A stretch of 64,000 nucleotides of DNA. Origin: Agromyces protaetiae (GTDB lineage Bacteria; Actinomycetota; Actinomycetes; Actinomycetales; Microbacteriaceae). The position numbers and the translations under genes are program-made. Below, piece after piece: positions 25,094-33,054 of this stretch; the first letter of the stretch is position 1; the number at the start of each line of letters is the position of its first letter. The stretch is taken from the NCBI RefSeq assembly GCF_030866785.1, contig NZ_CP133018.1, positions 186,001 through 250,000 on the forward strand. Direction: 5' to 3'. The notes under the pieces are model-generated. The model was not told where the DNA came from and ran no database searches. It was given only the letters and a program-made list of their open reading frames with translations.

Positions 25094-26107
25094 TCAGCCC
25101 GCGGGCGCGCTCTCCCGAACGGCGATCGTGTGGTCGACCACCACGTGGCGGCCCGGCCCATGGTGCCCGCGCATGCGCTCGAGCAGCAGCTCGAACGCGC
25201 GCTCGGCCAGGGCGCGTTTGTCGGGGGCGATCGACGTGAGGGTCGGTGCCGTGTACGCCGTGATCGCCGTGTCGTCCCAGCCGACGACGGCGATGTCCTC
25301 GGGCACCGCCAGGCCGGCATGACGGAGCGCGGTCACGGCCCCTGCGGCGAAGCGGTCGTCGCGGCAGAGCACGGCGTCGAACTCGAGTCCGGCCGCCACC
25401 GCGGCGTCGACGGCGGCGTGCGCATCCTGCGCGCTGAAGCCGTCGGCGGTGAGGACGAGCGTCGGGTCGGGCCGGATGCCGGCCTCGATCAGCGCCTCCT
25501 GGTAGCCGAGCAGGCGTTGCCGGTTCGTGGCGGTGACGTCGCCGTGGACGAGGCCGAGGAACGCGATGCGGCGGCGGCCGAGTGCGAGCAGGTGGCGGAC
25601 GCCGGCGCCCGCCGCTGCGACGTTGTCGATCATGACGTGGTCGGTCGTGACGGGGGCCTCGACCTCCCCCAGGAGGACGAGCGGCAGGTCGTCGTGCAGC
25701 TTCGCGATCTCGAGCGTGGCCATGCGCGTGGGCTGGAAGATGACGCCGTCCACGAGGCCCGCCTCGCGGTCGCGCAGGACGGCGCGCTCCGCGACGGGGT
25801 CGTTGAGCGTCTGCTCGATGATGACGCGGTAGCCGCCCGCCGCGGCCGCGGCGGCGAGGTGACTGGCGATCTCGGCGAAGTAGGGGTGGTCGATCTCGGG
25901 CATGGCGAGGGCGATCATGCCGGTCTTGCCGGTCGCGAGGCGCCGGGCCGTGAGGTTGGGCCGGTAGCCGAGTTCGTCGATCGCCGCCTGGACCCGTTCG
26001 CGAAGCTTAGGTTGCACGTGCGCGTAGCCGTTCACCACGTTCGACACGGTCTTCATCGAGACGCCCGCGCGCTCGGCCACATCGACCAGCCTGACCCGAC
26101 CCGCCAT
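25094..26107 (-). CDS. LacI-family repressor of the GH2/ABC/GH43 locus
   Basis: 337 residues. HTH and hinge: VRLVDVAERAGVSMKTVSNVVNGYAHV, then LRERVQAAIDELGYRPNLTARRLATG. The periplasmic-binding-like effector domain follows. ATG at 26107 has a GGGAGG site; TAGAAT (26137-26132) is a good -10. Two copies of TACAGCGCTGTA-type operator flank the gene: one at the GH2 promoter, one at the SBP promoter. It probably releases both when an imported oligosaccharide binds. Confidence 0.92.
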   Translation of the reverse strand: MAGRVRLVDVAERAGVSMKTVSNVVNGYAHVQPKLRERVQAAIDELGYRPNLTARRLATGKTGMIALAMPEIDHPYFAEIASHLAAAAAAGGYRVIIEQTLNDPVAERAVLRDREAGLVDGVIFQPTRMATLEIAKLHDDLPLVLLGEVEAPVTTDHVMIDNVAAAGAGVRHLLALGRRRIAFLGLVHGDVTATNRQRLLGYQEALIEAGIRPDPTLVLTADGFSAQDAHAAVDAAVAAGLEFDAVLCRDDRFAAGAVTALRHAGLAVPEDIAVVGWDDTAITAYTAPTLTSIAPDKRALAERAFELLLERMRGHHGPGRHVVVDHTIAVRESAPAG

Positions 26108-26174
26108 GAGGCCTCCCATCGCACCGGCACGATTCTAGGTGTCGCGTCGATCGCCAGGTCGTCACGATACCCCC

Positions 26175-26203
26175 TCGACAATCAGTTTACAGCGCTGTAC
26201 CAT
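26175..26203 (+). promoter_or_regulatory. Promoter and LacI operator of the SBP-permease-GH43 operon
   Basis: TCGACA (26175-26180), 17 bases, TACCAT (26198-26203). The perfect palindrome TACAGCGCTGTA (26188-26199) fills the spacer and touches the -10, the expected layout for repression. The SBP start is about 80 bases further. Confidence 0.8.
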
Positions 26204-26281
26204 CGCTGGAATCGCCGCGCTGCTGCGACGATCGGTCCGCGCCCAGCGCGTCGGACACGTTTTCAACGAGGAGGACGATCA

Positions 26282-27592
26282 GTGAGCAAGAGGCTACGGT
26301 TCACGCGGATCGCGCAGACTGCGGCGATCGCCGCGGCAGGCGCCCTGGTGCTGGCCGGCTGCAGCGGCGGCCAGCAGGGCGGGCAGGCCGGCGGTGAATT
26401 CACCGGCGAGTACGACGGGCCCGAGGTGACGCTGCAGTACTGGAACGGCTTCACGGGCGGCGACGGTCCGTTCATGCAGCAGATGGTCGACGAGTTCATG
26501 ACCGAACACGAGAACATCAAGATCGAGAACACGACCCAGGAGTGGTCGGACTTCTACCAGAAGCTGCCCGCGGCGGTCACGGCGGGCGAAGGCCCCGACG
26601 TCGGCGTCATGCACCTCGACCAGCTCTCGACGATGGCGGCGCGCAATGTGATCGTGCCCGTCGACGACCTCGCCGAGGAGCTCGATCTCTCGGCCGACGA
26701 CTTCACGCAGGAGGTCTGGGACGCCGGCGTGTACAACGACGCGCGGTACGGCATCCCGCTCGACGTCCACTCCCTGGCCATGTACTACAACACCGACCAC
26801 TTCGCCGCGGCGGGCATCACCGAGCCGCCCGCCGATGCGGCCTCGTTCGAGGATGCGCTCGCCAAGCTCAAGGCCGCGGGCTTCGACACGCCGTTCTGGA
26901 TGCCGGCCCTCTGGCCCGGGCACCTGATGGACCTGTCGCTGCTCTGGCAGAACGGCGGCGAGCCGTACGCCGAGGACGGCACCGAGGCCACCTTCGATTC
27001 GCCGGAGGGCGTCGAAGCGCTGACCTGGATGCGTTCGATGGTCGACCAGGGGTACAGCCCGTCCGACGTCGCGATCGACGCCCAGTACGTCGCCTTCAAG
27101 AACGGCGAGACGTCGATCACGTGGGACGGCATCTGGCAGATCAACGACCTGACCGAGTCCGGCCTGCCGTTCGCGGCGGCGCCGGTGCCGACGATCGGCT
27201 CCGACGAGGCGGTGTGGGCGAACTCGCACAACTTCTTCCTGCCGCGTCAGGCCTCACCCGATGCCGACAAGCAGAACGCCGCGAAGGTCTTCATCGCGTG
27301 GATGAGCGAGAACTCGGGCGAGTGGGCGCAGGCGGGCATGATCCCGGCGCGTCAGTCGGTGCGCGACAGCGGCGTGCTCGACGGCACCGTCCAAGCCCCG
27401 ATCGCCGAACAGATCGACTCCATGCGGTTCCTGCCGCCGGTTCCCGGTCTCGGCCCGGTGCAGGCCGAGACGCTCGAGCTCGCCGTGTCCGACGCGATCC
27501 TCGGGAAGGCGTCGGCCGAAGAGGCGCTCACCCGTGAAGCCGACCGTGCGACCAAGCTCATGGAAGAGAACGCCGAGCGGTTCGGCGGCTGA
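26282..27592 (+). CDS. Sugar ABC transporter substrate-binding lipoprotein
   Basis: 436 residues, family 1 (MalE-like) binding protein. Lipobox LVLAGC (Cys about 23), Gly/Gln-rich linker, then VTLQYWNGFTGGDGPFMQQMVDEF and typical PLDVHSLAMYYNTDHFAAAGI. GTG start with GAGGAGG. It precedes two permease genes by two bases and heads the LacI-controlled operon. Likely ligand: an oligosaccharide cut by the GH43 and GH2 enzymes of the locus. No ATPase gene is present, so a shared MsiK-like ATPase is expected. Confidence 0.92.
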   Translation: MSKRLRFTRIAQTAAIAAAGALVLAGCSGGQQGGQAGGEFTGEYDGPEVTLQYWNGFTGGDGPFMQQMVDEFMTEHENIKIENTTQEWSDFYQKLPAAVTAGEGPDVGVMHLDQLSTMAARNVIVPVDDLAEELDLSADDFTQEVWDAGVYNDARYGIPLDVHSLAMYYNTDHFAAAGITEPPADAASFEDALAKLKAAGFDTPFWMPALWPGHLMDLSLLWQNGGEPYAEDGTEATFDSPEGVEALTWMRSMVDQGYSPSDVAIDAQYVAFKNGETSITWDGIWQINDLTESGLPFAAAPVPTIGSDEAVWANSHNFFLPRQASPDADKQNAAKVFIAWMSENSGEWAQAGMIPARQSVRDSGVLDGTVQAPIAEQIDSMRFLPPVPGLGPVQAETLELAVSDAILGKASAEEALTREADRATKLMEENAERFGG

Positions 27593-27594
27593 CC

Positions 27595-28650
27595 ATGAGC
27601 ATCGACACCCGTCCGGGCGCCTCCACCGCGGAGGCGCCCGGTAGGGCGGCACGTTCACGCGTCGTCGGCCGGCGCGACGCCGACCCGGCCAGGCAGAAGC
27701 CGTTCACCCCCTGGCTCTTCCTCGCCCCCTACCTGGTGCTGTTCATCGTCTTTGTGGTGGCGCCGTCGGTCTTCGGCATCTGGATGAGCCTGCACGACTG
27801 GGACTACACGCTGCCGAACCAGCCGTTCGTCGGCGCTGAGAACTACACCGACCTGTTCGACCCCGCGTCCGTGAACGGCGGCTCGTTCTGGACGTCCATG
27901 CGTGCGACCGGCATCTTCACCCTGTTCAGCGTGCCGCTGCTGCTCGTGCTGCCGCTGCTGGTCGCATTGCTGATGAACCAGAAGTTCCCAGGACGGAACT
28001 TCTTCCGCGCCGTGTACTTCGCACCGTACGTCCTCGGCGTCGCGGTGGTCGGCCTCATGTGGCGGTACCTGCTCGACAACAACATCGGGCTCGTGAACTT
28101 CTACCTCGGGCTGTTCGGGCTTCCCGACGACACGGCGTGGACGACCTCGCTGCCCGCCGCGTGGGTCGCGCTGGTCGGCGTGACCGTCTGGTGGACGCTG
28201 GGCTTCAACGCCGTCATCTACCTGGCCGCGTTGCAGGACATCCCGGCCGAGCTGTACGAGGCCGCCGAGATGGACGGCGCCAATGCGTGGCAGCGATTCC
28301 GGGCGGTGACCCTTCCCGGGCTGCGCCCGATCCTGACCTTCGTGACCATCAACACGCTCATCGCGTCGGCCAACATGTTCGGGCAGTCGTACATCATCAC
28401 CCAGGGGGCGCCCGGGCGTGAGACACGCACGGCGATCTACCAGATCGCCGAGACCGGGCTCCGGAACTTCCAGATGGGCGACGCTGCGGCGATGAGTTAC
28501 GTCCTCACCTTCTTCCTGATGCTGATCAGCGTGATCGTGTTCTGGCTGTTCCGCGAGCGGCGCGAGAAGGGCGAGCAGGACGACTCGCCCGTCGCCGCCG
28601 AGATTCCCGCGGGGGCCGCGGCGATCGTGAAGGGAGGGGCGACGCGATGA
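27595..28650 (+). CDS. Sugar ABC permease, MalF type
   Basis: 351 residues with a long cytoplasmic N-terminus and six membrane helices. EAA loop: YEAAEMDGANAWQRFRAVTLPGLRP (about 218-242, in part). Starts two bases after the SBP stop and overlaps the next permease by four bases. It forms the channel heterodimer with that product. Confidence 0.93.
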   Translation: MSIDTRPGASTAEAPGRAARSRVVGRRDADPARQKPFTPWLFLAPYLVLFIVFVVAPSVFGIWMSLHDWDYTLPNQPFVGAENYTDLFDPASVNGGSFWTSMRATGIFTLFSVPLLLVLPLLVALLMNQKFPGRNFFRAVYFAPYVLGVAVVGLMWRYLLDNNIGLVNFYLGLFGLPDDTAWTTSLPAAWVALVGVTVWWTLGFNAVIYLAALQDIPAELYEAAEMDGANAWQRFRAVTLPGLRPILTFVTINTLIASANMFGQSYIITQGAPGRETRTAIYQIAETGLRNFQMGDAAAMSYVLTFFLMLISVIVFWLFRERREKGEQDDSPVAAEIPAGAAAIVKGGATR

Positions 28651-29543
28651 CCGTCACCGTCGATCCGAAGACCACCGCGAACCCGGCTGTCGCCCCGCGC
28701 GGCGCTGACCCGCTCCGGCACCGGTGGGTCCGCCCGGTGCGCTACGTGCTGCTGGGGATCATCGCGCTGATCTACGTCAGCCCGATCATCTTCATGATCG
28801 TCACGTCGTTCAAGACCCGCGGCGACGCGGCCGGTGTCCCGCCGTCGTGGATCCCGGACCCGTTCACGACGCAGGCCTACGAGACCATCCTGGCCCCCGG
28901 CACCGGGACGCCGGTCTTCGTCTGGTTCCTGAACAGCCTCGTCGCGGCGACGCTGCACGCCATCCTCGTGGTCGTCACCGCATCGCTCGCGGCCTACCCG
29001 CTCGCACGCATGCGGTTCCGCGGTCGAGGCGTCGTGTTCGGCATGGTCATCGCCACGCTGCTGATCCCCCCGGTGATCCTGATCATCCCGAACTACCTCA
29101 TCGTGTCCAACCTCGGCTGGTTGAACACCCTGGTGGCGATCATCATCCCGACCGCCGCGTCGGCGTTCGGTGTGTTCTTCATGCGCCAGTTCTTCCTGAG
29201 CCTGCCTGCGGAGCTCGAGGAGGCCGCGCTCATCGACGGGGCGAACCGGTGGGACACCTTCCTCCGAGTCATCCTGCCGCTCTCGCGTCCGGCGATGGCG
29301 ACCCTCGCGTTGCTCGCGTTCCTCACCAACTGGAACGACTTCCTCTGGCCCGTGTACGTGCTGTTCAGCGCCGACGTGCAGACGCTGCCCGCGGGACTCA
29401 GCACGCTGCAGTCGGCGAACGCCGTGCGGTACGACCTGCTCATGGCGGGCGCCGTGATCGCGAGCGTGCCGGTGCTGATCCTCTTCATGTTCCTGCAGCG
29501 GTTCATCATCGAAGGCGTGTCCCGTTCGGGGCTGAAGGGGTGA
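28647..29543 (+). CDS. Sugar ABC permease, MalG type
   Basis: 298 residues, six helices. EAA loop: LEEAALIDGANRWDTFLRVILPLSRP, in part near 190-215. ATGA overlap with the previous gene and GTGA overlap with the GH43 gene show a tightly coupled operon. Partner of the MalF-type permease. Confidence 0.93.
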   Translation: MTVTVDPKTTANPAVAPRGADPLRHRWVRPVRYVLLGIIALIYVSPIIFMIVTSFKTRGDAAGVPPSWIPDPFTTQAYETILAPGTGTPVFVWFLNSLVAATLHAILVVVTASLAAYPLARMRFRGRGVVFGMVIATLLIPPVILIIPNYLIVSNLGWLNTLVAIIIPTAASAFGVFFMRQFFLSLPAELEEAALIDGANRWDTFLRVILPLSRPAMATLALLAFLTNWNDFLWPVYVLFSADVQTLPAGLSTLQSANAVRYDLLMAGAVIASVPVLILFMFLQRFIIEGVSRSGLKG

Positions 29544-30550
29544 GGCGGCCGGGCAACGCGCTCGCCGCGGCGGGCGCGGCGCTCACGGCGGCGATCGCGG
29601 GCGGGCTGGCCGGGTGCGCCGGCCCCGGCGGTCCGCCGGCGACCGAGGCGGCGACGGATGCCTCGGCCGAACCTTCGCCGTTCGAGCCGGTGATCGACCG
29701 TGACTTCCCCGACCCGGATGTGCTCTCCGCCGACGGCCGCTACTGGCTCTACGCGACGAACGGCAACGGCCGGAACGTCCAGGCCGCCGTGTCGGACGAT
29801 CTCCAGGAGTGGGAGTTGCTCGCCGAGGACCCGCTGCCCGATCTGCCGAACTGGGTCATCCCGGGCAAGACCTGGGCGCCCGAGGTGACCGAGATCGCGG
29901 ACGGGCAGTACGTGATGTACTTCACGGCCACGAACTTCTCGCCGGCGCGGCAGTGCATCGGGGTGGCGACCGCGACCTCACCCGAAGGGCCCTTCACCGT
30001 GGTCGGGGAGGGCATGCTGGTCTGCCCGGCGGACGAGGGCGGTGCGATCGACGCCTCGACCTTCGTCGACGCGGACGGCACTCCGTACCTGCTCTGGAAG
30101 AACGACGGCAACTGTTGCGGGCTCGACACCTGGATCAGCGCCGCGCCGCTCTCGGCCGACGGCCTGGCGCTTGCGGGGGAACCCACGCGCCTCATCATGC
30201 AGACCCTGCCGTGGGAGGGCGATCTCGTCGAGGCGCCGACGATGGTGGTGCGCGACGGGGTGTACCACCTCTGGTACTCGGCGAACGACTACGGCGGCGA
30301 CGCGTACGCGGTCGGGCACGCGACTGCGACCGCGCTCGCCGGACCCTGGACGAAGGACGATGAGCCGTTCCTGTCGACCGATGACCTGGGAGGGGCGTTG
30401 CACGGGCCGGGTGGGCAGGACGTCGTCCGCACCGACGACGGGGACGTCTTCGTGTTCCACGCGTGGGATGACGCGTTCCTCGGCCGGCGAGTGCACACCG
30501 CAGCCATGACCTGGGACGGCGACGTGCCGTCGCTCGGGCTCGGGGGCTAG
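29540..30550 (+). CDS. GH43 lipoprotein (arabinofuranosidase/xylosidase-like)
   Basis: 336 residues. GTG start overlapping the permease stop. The N-terminus has a lipobox-like AGGLAGC (Cys about 22), so the enzyme is probably tethered outside the membrane. Five-bladed propeller features: DFPDPDVL with the base Asp (about 55), AIDASTFVDADG and VEAPTMVV with the acid Glu (about 235). This is the GH43 pattern of beta-xylosidases, arabinofuranosidases and arabinanases. It sits last in the LacI-controlled operon, cutting side chains before import. Confidence 0.85.
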   Translation: MRRPGNALAAAGAALTAAIAGGLAGCAGPGGPPATEAATDASAEPSPFEPVIDRDFPDPDVLSADGRYWLYATNGNGRNVQAAVSDDLQEWELLAEDPLPDLPNWVIPGKTWAPEVTEIADGQYVMYFTATNFSPARQCIGVATATSPEGPFTVVGEGMLVCPADEGGAIDASTFVDADGTPYLLWKNDGNCCGLDTWISAAPLSADGLALAGEPTRLIMQTLPWEGDLVEAPTMVVRDGVYHLWYSANDYGGDAYAVGHATATALAGPWTKDDEPFLSTDDLGGALHGPGGQDVVRTDDGDVFVFHAWDDAFLGRRVHTAAMTWDGDVPSLGLGG

Positions 30551-30596
30551 CCGAGCACCTCGTCGAGGTCGGCGGGCGCGGCGCGCGGTCGCCCGG

Positions 30597-31310
30597 TCAT
30601 GCGCCGCCTTCCAGCGGGTCGATGAGCGTCGGGTCCTGCGGGTCGATGCGACGCTGGCTGTTCACGCGCGGGTCGACCTCGTACTCGCTGATGGTCGGTG
30701 CGACCCGGTCGGATGCCTCGTGCAGGAACTCGACCATCGCGGCCATGCCGCCCGCGTCGAGCTTCGCCGGGTCGAGATAGTGGTCGATCTGGTCGAGCGG
30801 GAGGTAGACCGGCATGCGGTCGTGGATCTCGCCGCTCGCGTCGCGCGCCTCGCGCGTGATGATCGAGGTGGACACCTGCCAGGAGCCGTCGTCGAGCTTG
30901 CGCGCGGTGGCGATGCCCGCCGCGGCCAGCACGTCGTCCGGCCCGTGCAGGAAGTGCGCGCGCTTGGAGCCGGGCTCGCCGGTCCACTCGTAGTAGCCGC
31001 GCATGGGCACGATGCACCGGCCCGAGGCGAACGCGCCCTTCCAGAGTCCGTTCGTCGCGACCGTCTCGATGCGCGTGTTGAACTGCGGCCGCTTGGAGTC
31101 GCGCATGAACGACGGGTGGAAGTTCCACACCGCGGGCTCGAGTCGTCGCACGAACTCGCCCGTGTCGGATTTCGCGCGCTCACGCACGATGGGCACGACG
31201 TCGGTCGGCGCGAGGCTGAACCTCGGTTCCCACTCGGGGAAGTCGTCTTCCGCGTCGAAGACGTCGGTCAGATCGGTGACCTTCTGCGAGACGACGAATC
31301 TTCCGCACAT
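30597..31310 (-). CDS. SRAP/HMCES-family protein (YedK-like abasic-site shield)
   Basis: 237 residues. MCGRFVVS supplies Cys2, which in characterised members crosslinks to abasic sites in single-stranded DNA. Further active-site residues are FNTRIETV (Asn), YYEW (Glu) and HDRMPV (His). The start is fixed because Met1 must be removed to expose the Cys. No SOS box was recognised upstream. Neighbours are unrelated sugar genes. DNA-repair role inferred from family. Confidence 0.93.
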   Translation of the reverse strand: MCGRFVVSQKVTDLTDVFDAEDDFPEWEPRFSLAPTDVVPIVRERAKSDTGEFVRRLEPAVWNFHPSFMRDSKRPQFNTRIETVATNGLWKGAFASGRCIVPMRGYYEWTGEPGSKRAHFLHGPDDVLAAAGIATARKLDDGSWQVSTSIITREARDASGEIHDRMPVYLPLDQIDHYLDPAKLDAGGMAAMVEFLHEASDRVAPTISEYEVDPRVNSQRRIDPQDPTLIDPLEGGA

Positions 31311-31467
31311 GCGCCCAGCTTGGCACGGACCACCGACCGAGCGGCGGGAGCCGGTGATTTACCGATTTAGCGATGCACGGTTTCAGCGGAGGCTTCGCGG
31401 TCTTCCATGCTGATCAGCACGCTCCCCGGCACCCGCCTATCCATGGACTCGACCCGCTGATCGGCAT
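31311..31467. other. Intergenic stretch, no gene seen
   Basis: Between the SRAP start and the SBP promoter (total gap 326 bases). It holds an AT-richer patch near 31353-31384 and no convincing ORF, hairpin or tRNA. Promoter of the SRAP gene must lie here but was not identified. Confidence 0.5.
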
Positions 31468-31498
31468 TTGACAGTGTGCTTCAGAACCGGTTTACTAG
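31468..31498 (+). promoter_or_regulatory. Strong promoter with AACCGGTTTACT operator (SBP-PL8 unit)
   Basis: Perfect TTGACA (31468-31473), 17 bases, TTTACT (31491-31496). The operator AACCGGTTTACT (31485-31496) covers the -10. The same word, at the same offset, lies in the divergent permease promoter near 42304, and a variant upstream of the LacI gene near 42387. Confidence 0.85.
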
Positions 31499-31636
31499 AC
31501 GCGTTCCGTCCCGGCGGAGTATCGGCAGCGTCGCCCCCGGACGCACGTCGGTACGGCATGACCCGTCGAAGTGATCGCCCCATACACACCGCAGGAGGCT
31601 GACGTGGGCAGCCTTCATTCGAAGGAGTTTCGCGCA

Positions 31637-32944
31637 ATGAAGCGTTCTGTAGGTGCCGCAGCAGTGGCCATCGTCGCCGGCTCGCTCGCGCTGGCCGGAT
31701 GCAGTTCCGCCGGGTCCCAGGGGGGCGGCGGTTCCGAGCTCACGTCGGGCCCGATCAAGATCTGGTACTCGACCAACGAGCAGGAGATCGAGTGGGCTGA
31801 GGCGGTCGTCGAGGCGTGGAACGCCGAGCACCCCGATGAGGAGGTGACGGCCGAGGCGATCCCTGCGGGAAAGTCCTCCGAGGACGCCATCTCGGCGGCG
31901 ATCACGGCCGGCAACACTCCGTGCCTCGTCTACAACACCGCGCCTGCTGCGGTGCCCGGCTTCCAGAAGCAGGGCGGGCTCGTGAACATCTCCACGACGT
32001 TCGACGACGGCGAGTCGTTCGTCACCGAGCGTTCGGGTGACGCGGCGGACGGCTTCAGGTCGCCCGACGGCGACCTGTACCAGGTGCCGTGGAAGGCCAA
32101 CCCCTTCATGCTCTACTACAACAAGGACGTGTTCGCGCAGGCCGGTCTCGATGCCGAGAACCCCGCACTCGAGACGTACGACGACGTGCTGGCCGCGGCG
32201 AAGGCGATCAAGGACGCGGGCGCCGCGGACTTCGCGCTCTACCCGCCCGCATCGAGCGACTACACGAACGCGCTGTTCGACTTCTACCCGTTCTTCCTCG
32301 CCAACTCCGGTGGGGTCCAGCTCGTCAGCGATGGCCAGGCCACCTTCACGAGCGATGAGGGTCTGCAGACCCTGGAGTTCTGGAAGGCGCTCTACGCCGA
32401 CGGGTACGCCTCGGCCGAGGCCTACAGCGGCGACGCCTGGGCCGGCCCCTTCGCCGACGGCGTCGCGGCCATGGGCATCGCCGGACCGTGGGGTGCCGGA
32501 GCGTTCGACGGCAAGGTCGAGTACGGGGTCGTGCCGCTGCCGACGGCCGAGGGCAAGACGATCGATGAGACCTACACGTTCGGCGACTCCAAGAACGTCG
32601 GCCTCTACACGTCGTGCGAGCACCAGCAGACGGCCTGGGACTTCGTGAAGTTCTCGATGGACGCGGACAACGACCTCGCGCTCCTCGAGACGACGGGTCA
32701 GTTCCCGATCCGCACCGACATCTCGGAGGTCGCGGGCGACTACCTGGCGGCGAACCCGTTGCTCGAGACCTTCTCGCTCGAGGTCCCGCTCACGGTCGAC
32801 GTGCCGAACATCGCGAACGCGACCGAGATCTGGCAGACCTTCCGCGACGCGTGGAGCGAGGCGGTGCAGTCCGGTCAGGGCGACCTCGCCGAGGTCATGC
32901 AGGCGGCGGCGGACAAGATCGACACCCTCGCGTCTCAGGAGTGA
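31637..32944 (+). CDS. ABC transporter substrate-binding lipoprotein (family 1)
   Basis: 435 residues. MKRSVGAAAVAIVAGSLALAGC gives a lipobox (Cys about 22), then a Gly/Ser linker, PIKIWYSTNEQEIEWAEAVVEAW and VPWKANPFMLYYNKDVFAQAGL. GAAGGAG lies nine bases before the ATG. No permease gene is adjacent; the operator shared with the permease unit at 40371-42244 indicates they form one importer. A 10-bp-stem hairpin after the gene separates it from the PL8 lyase. Confidence 0.9.
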   Translation: MKRSVGAAAVAIVAGSLALAGCSSAGSQGGGGSELTSGPIKIWYSTNEQEIEWAEAVVEAWNAEHPDEEVTAEAIPAGKSSEDAISAAITAGNTPCLVYNTAPAAVPGFQKQGGLVNISTTFDDGESFVTERSGDAADGFRSPDGDLYQVPWKANPFMLYYNKDVFAQAGLDAENPALETYDDVLAAAKAIKDAGAADFALYPPASSDYTNALFDFYPFFLANSGGVQLVSDGQATFTSDEGLQTLEFWKALYADGYASAEAYSGDAWAGPFADGVAAMGIAGPWGAGAFDGKVEYGVVPLPTAEGKTIDETYTFGDSKNVGLYTSCEHQQTAWDFVKFSMDADNDLALLETTGQFPIRTDISEVAGDYLAANPLLETFSLEVPLTVDVPNIANATEIWQTFRDAWSEAVQSGQGDLAEVMQAAADKIDTLASQE

Positions 32945-32949
32945 ATCGA

Positions 32950-32986
32950 GCGCGCGCCGTGCGGGACCTCCCCTCGCGGCGCGCGC
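32950..32986 (+). terminator. Intercistronic hairpin between SBP and PL8 genes
   Basis: GCGCGCGCCG (32950-32959) pairs with CGGCGCGCGC (32977-32986) around a 17-base loop, starting five bases after the SBP stop. Likely a partial terminator or 3' stabiliser that keeps SBP mRNA above lyase mRNA. Confidence 0.5.
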
Positions 32987-33054
32987 CGCCCGCGTCGCGC
33001 GCCGCGCAACGAACTCGCGCGCACTCGTTCAGCATCGGCAAAGGAGCCACGTAC

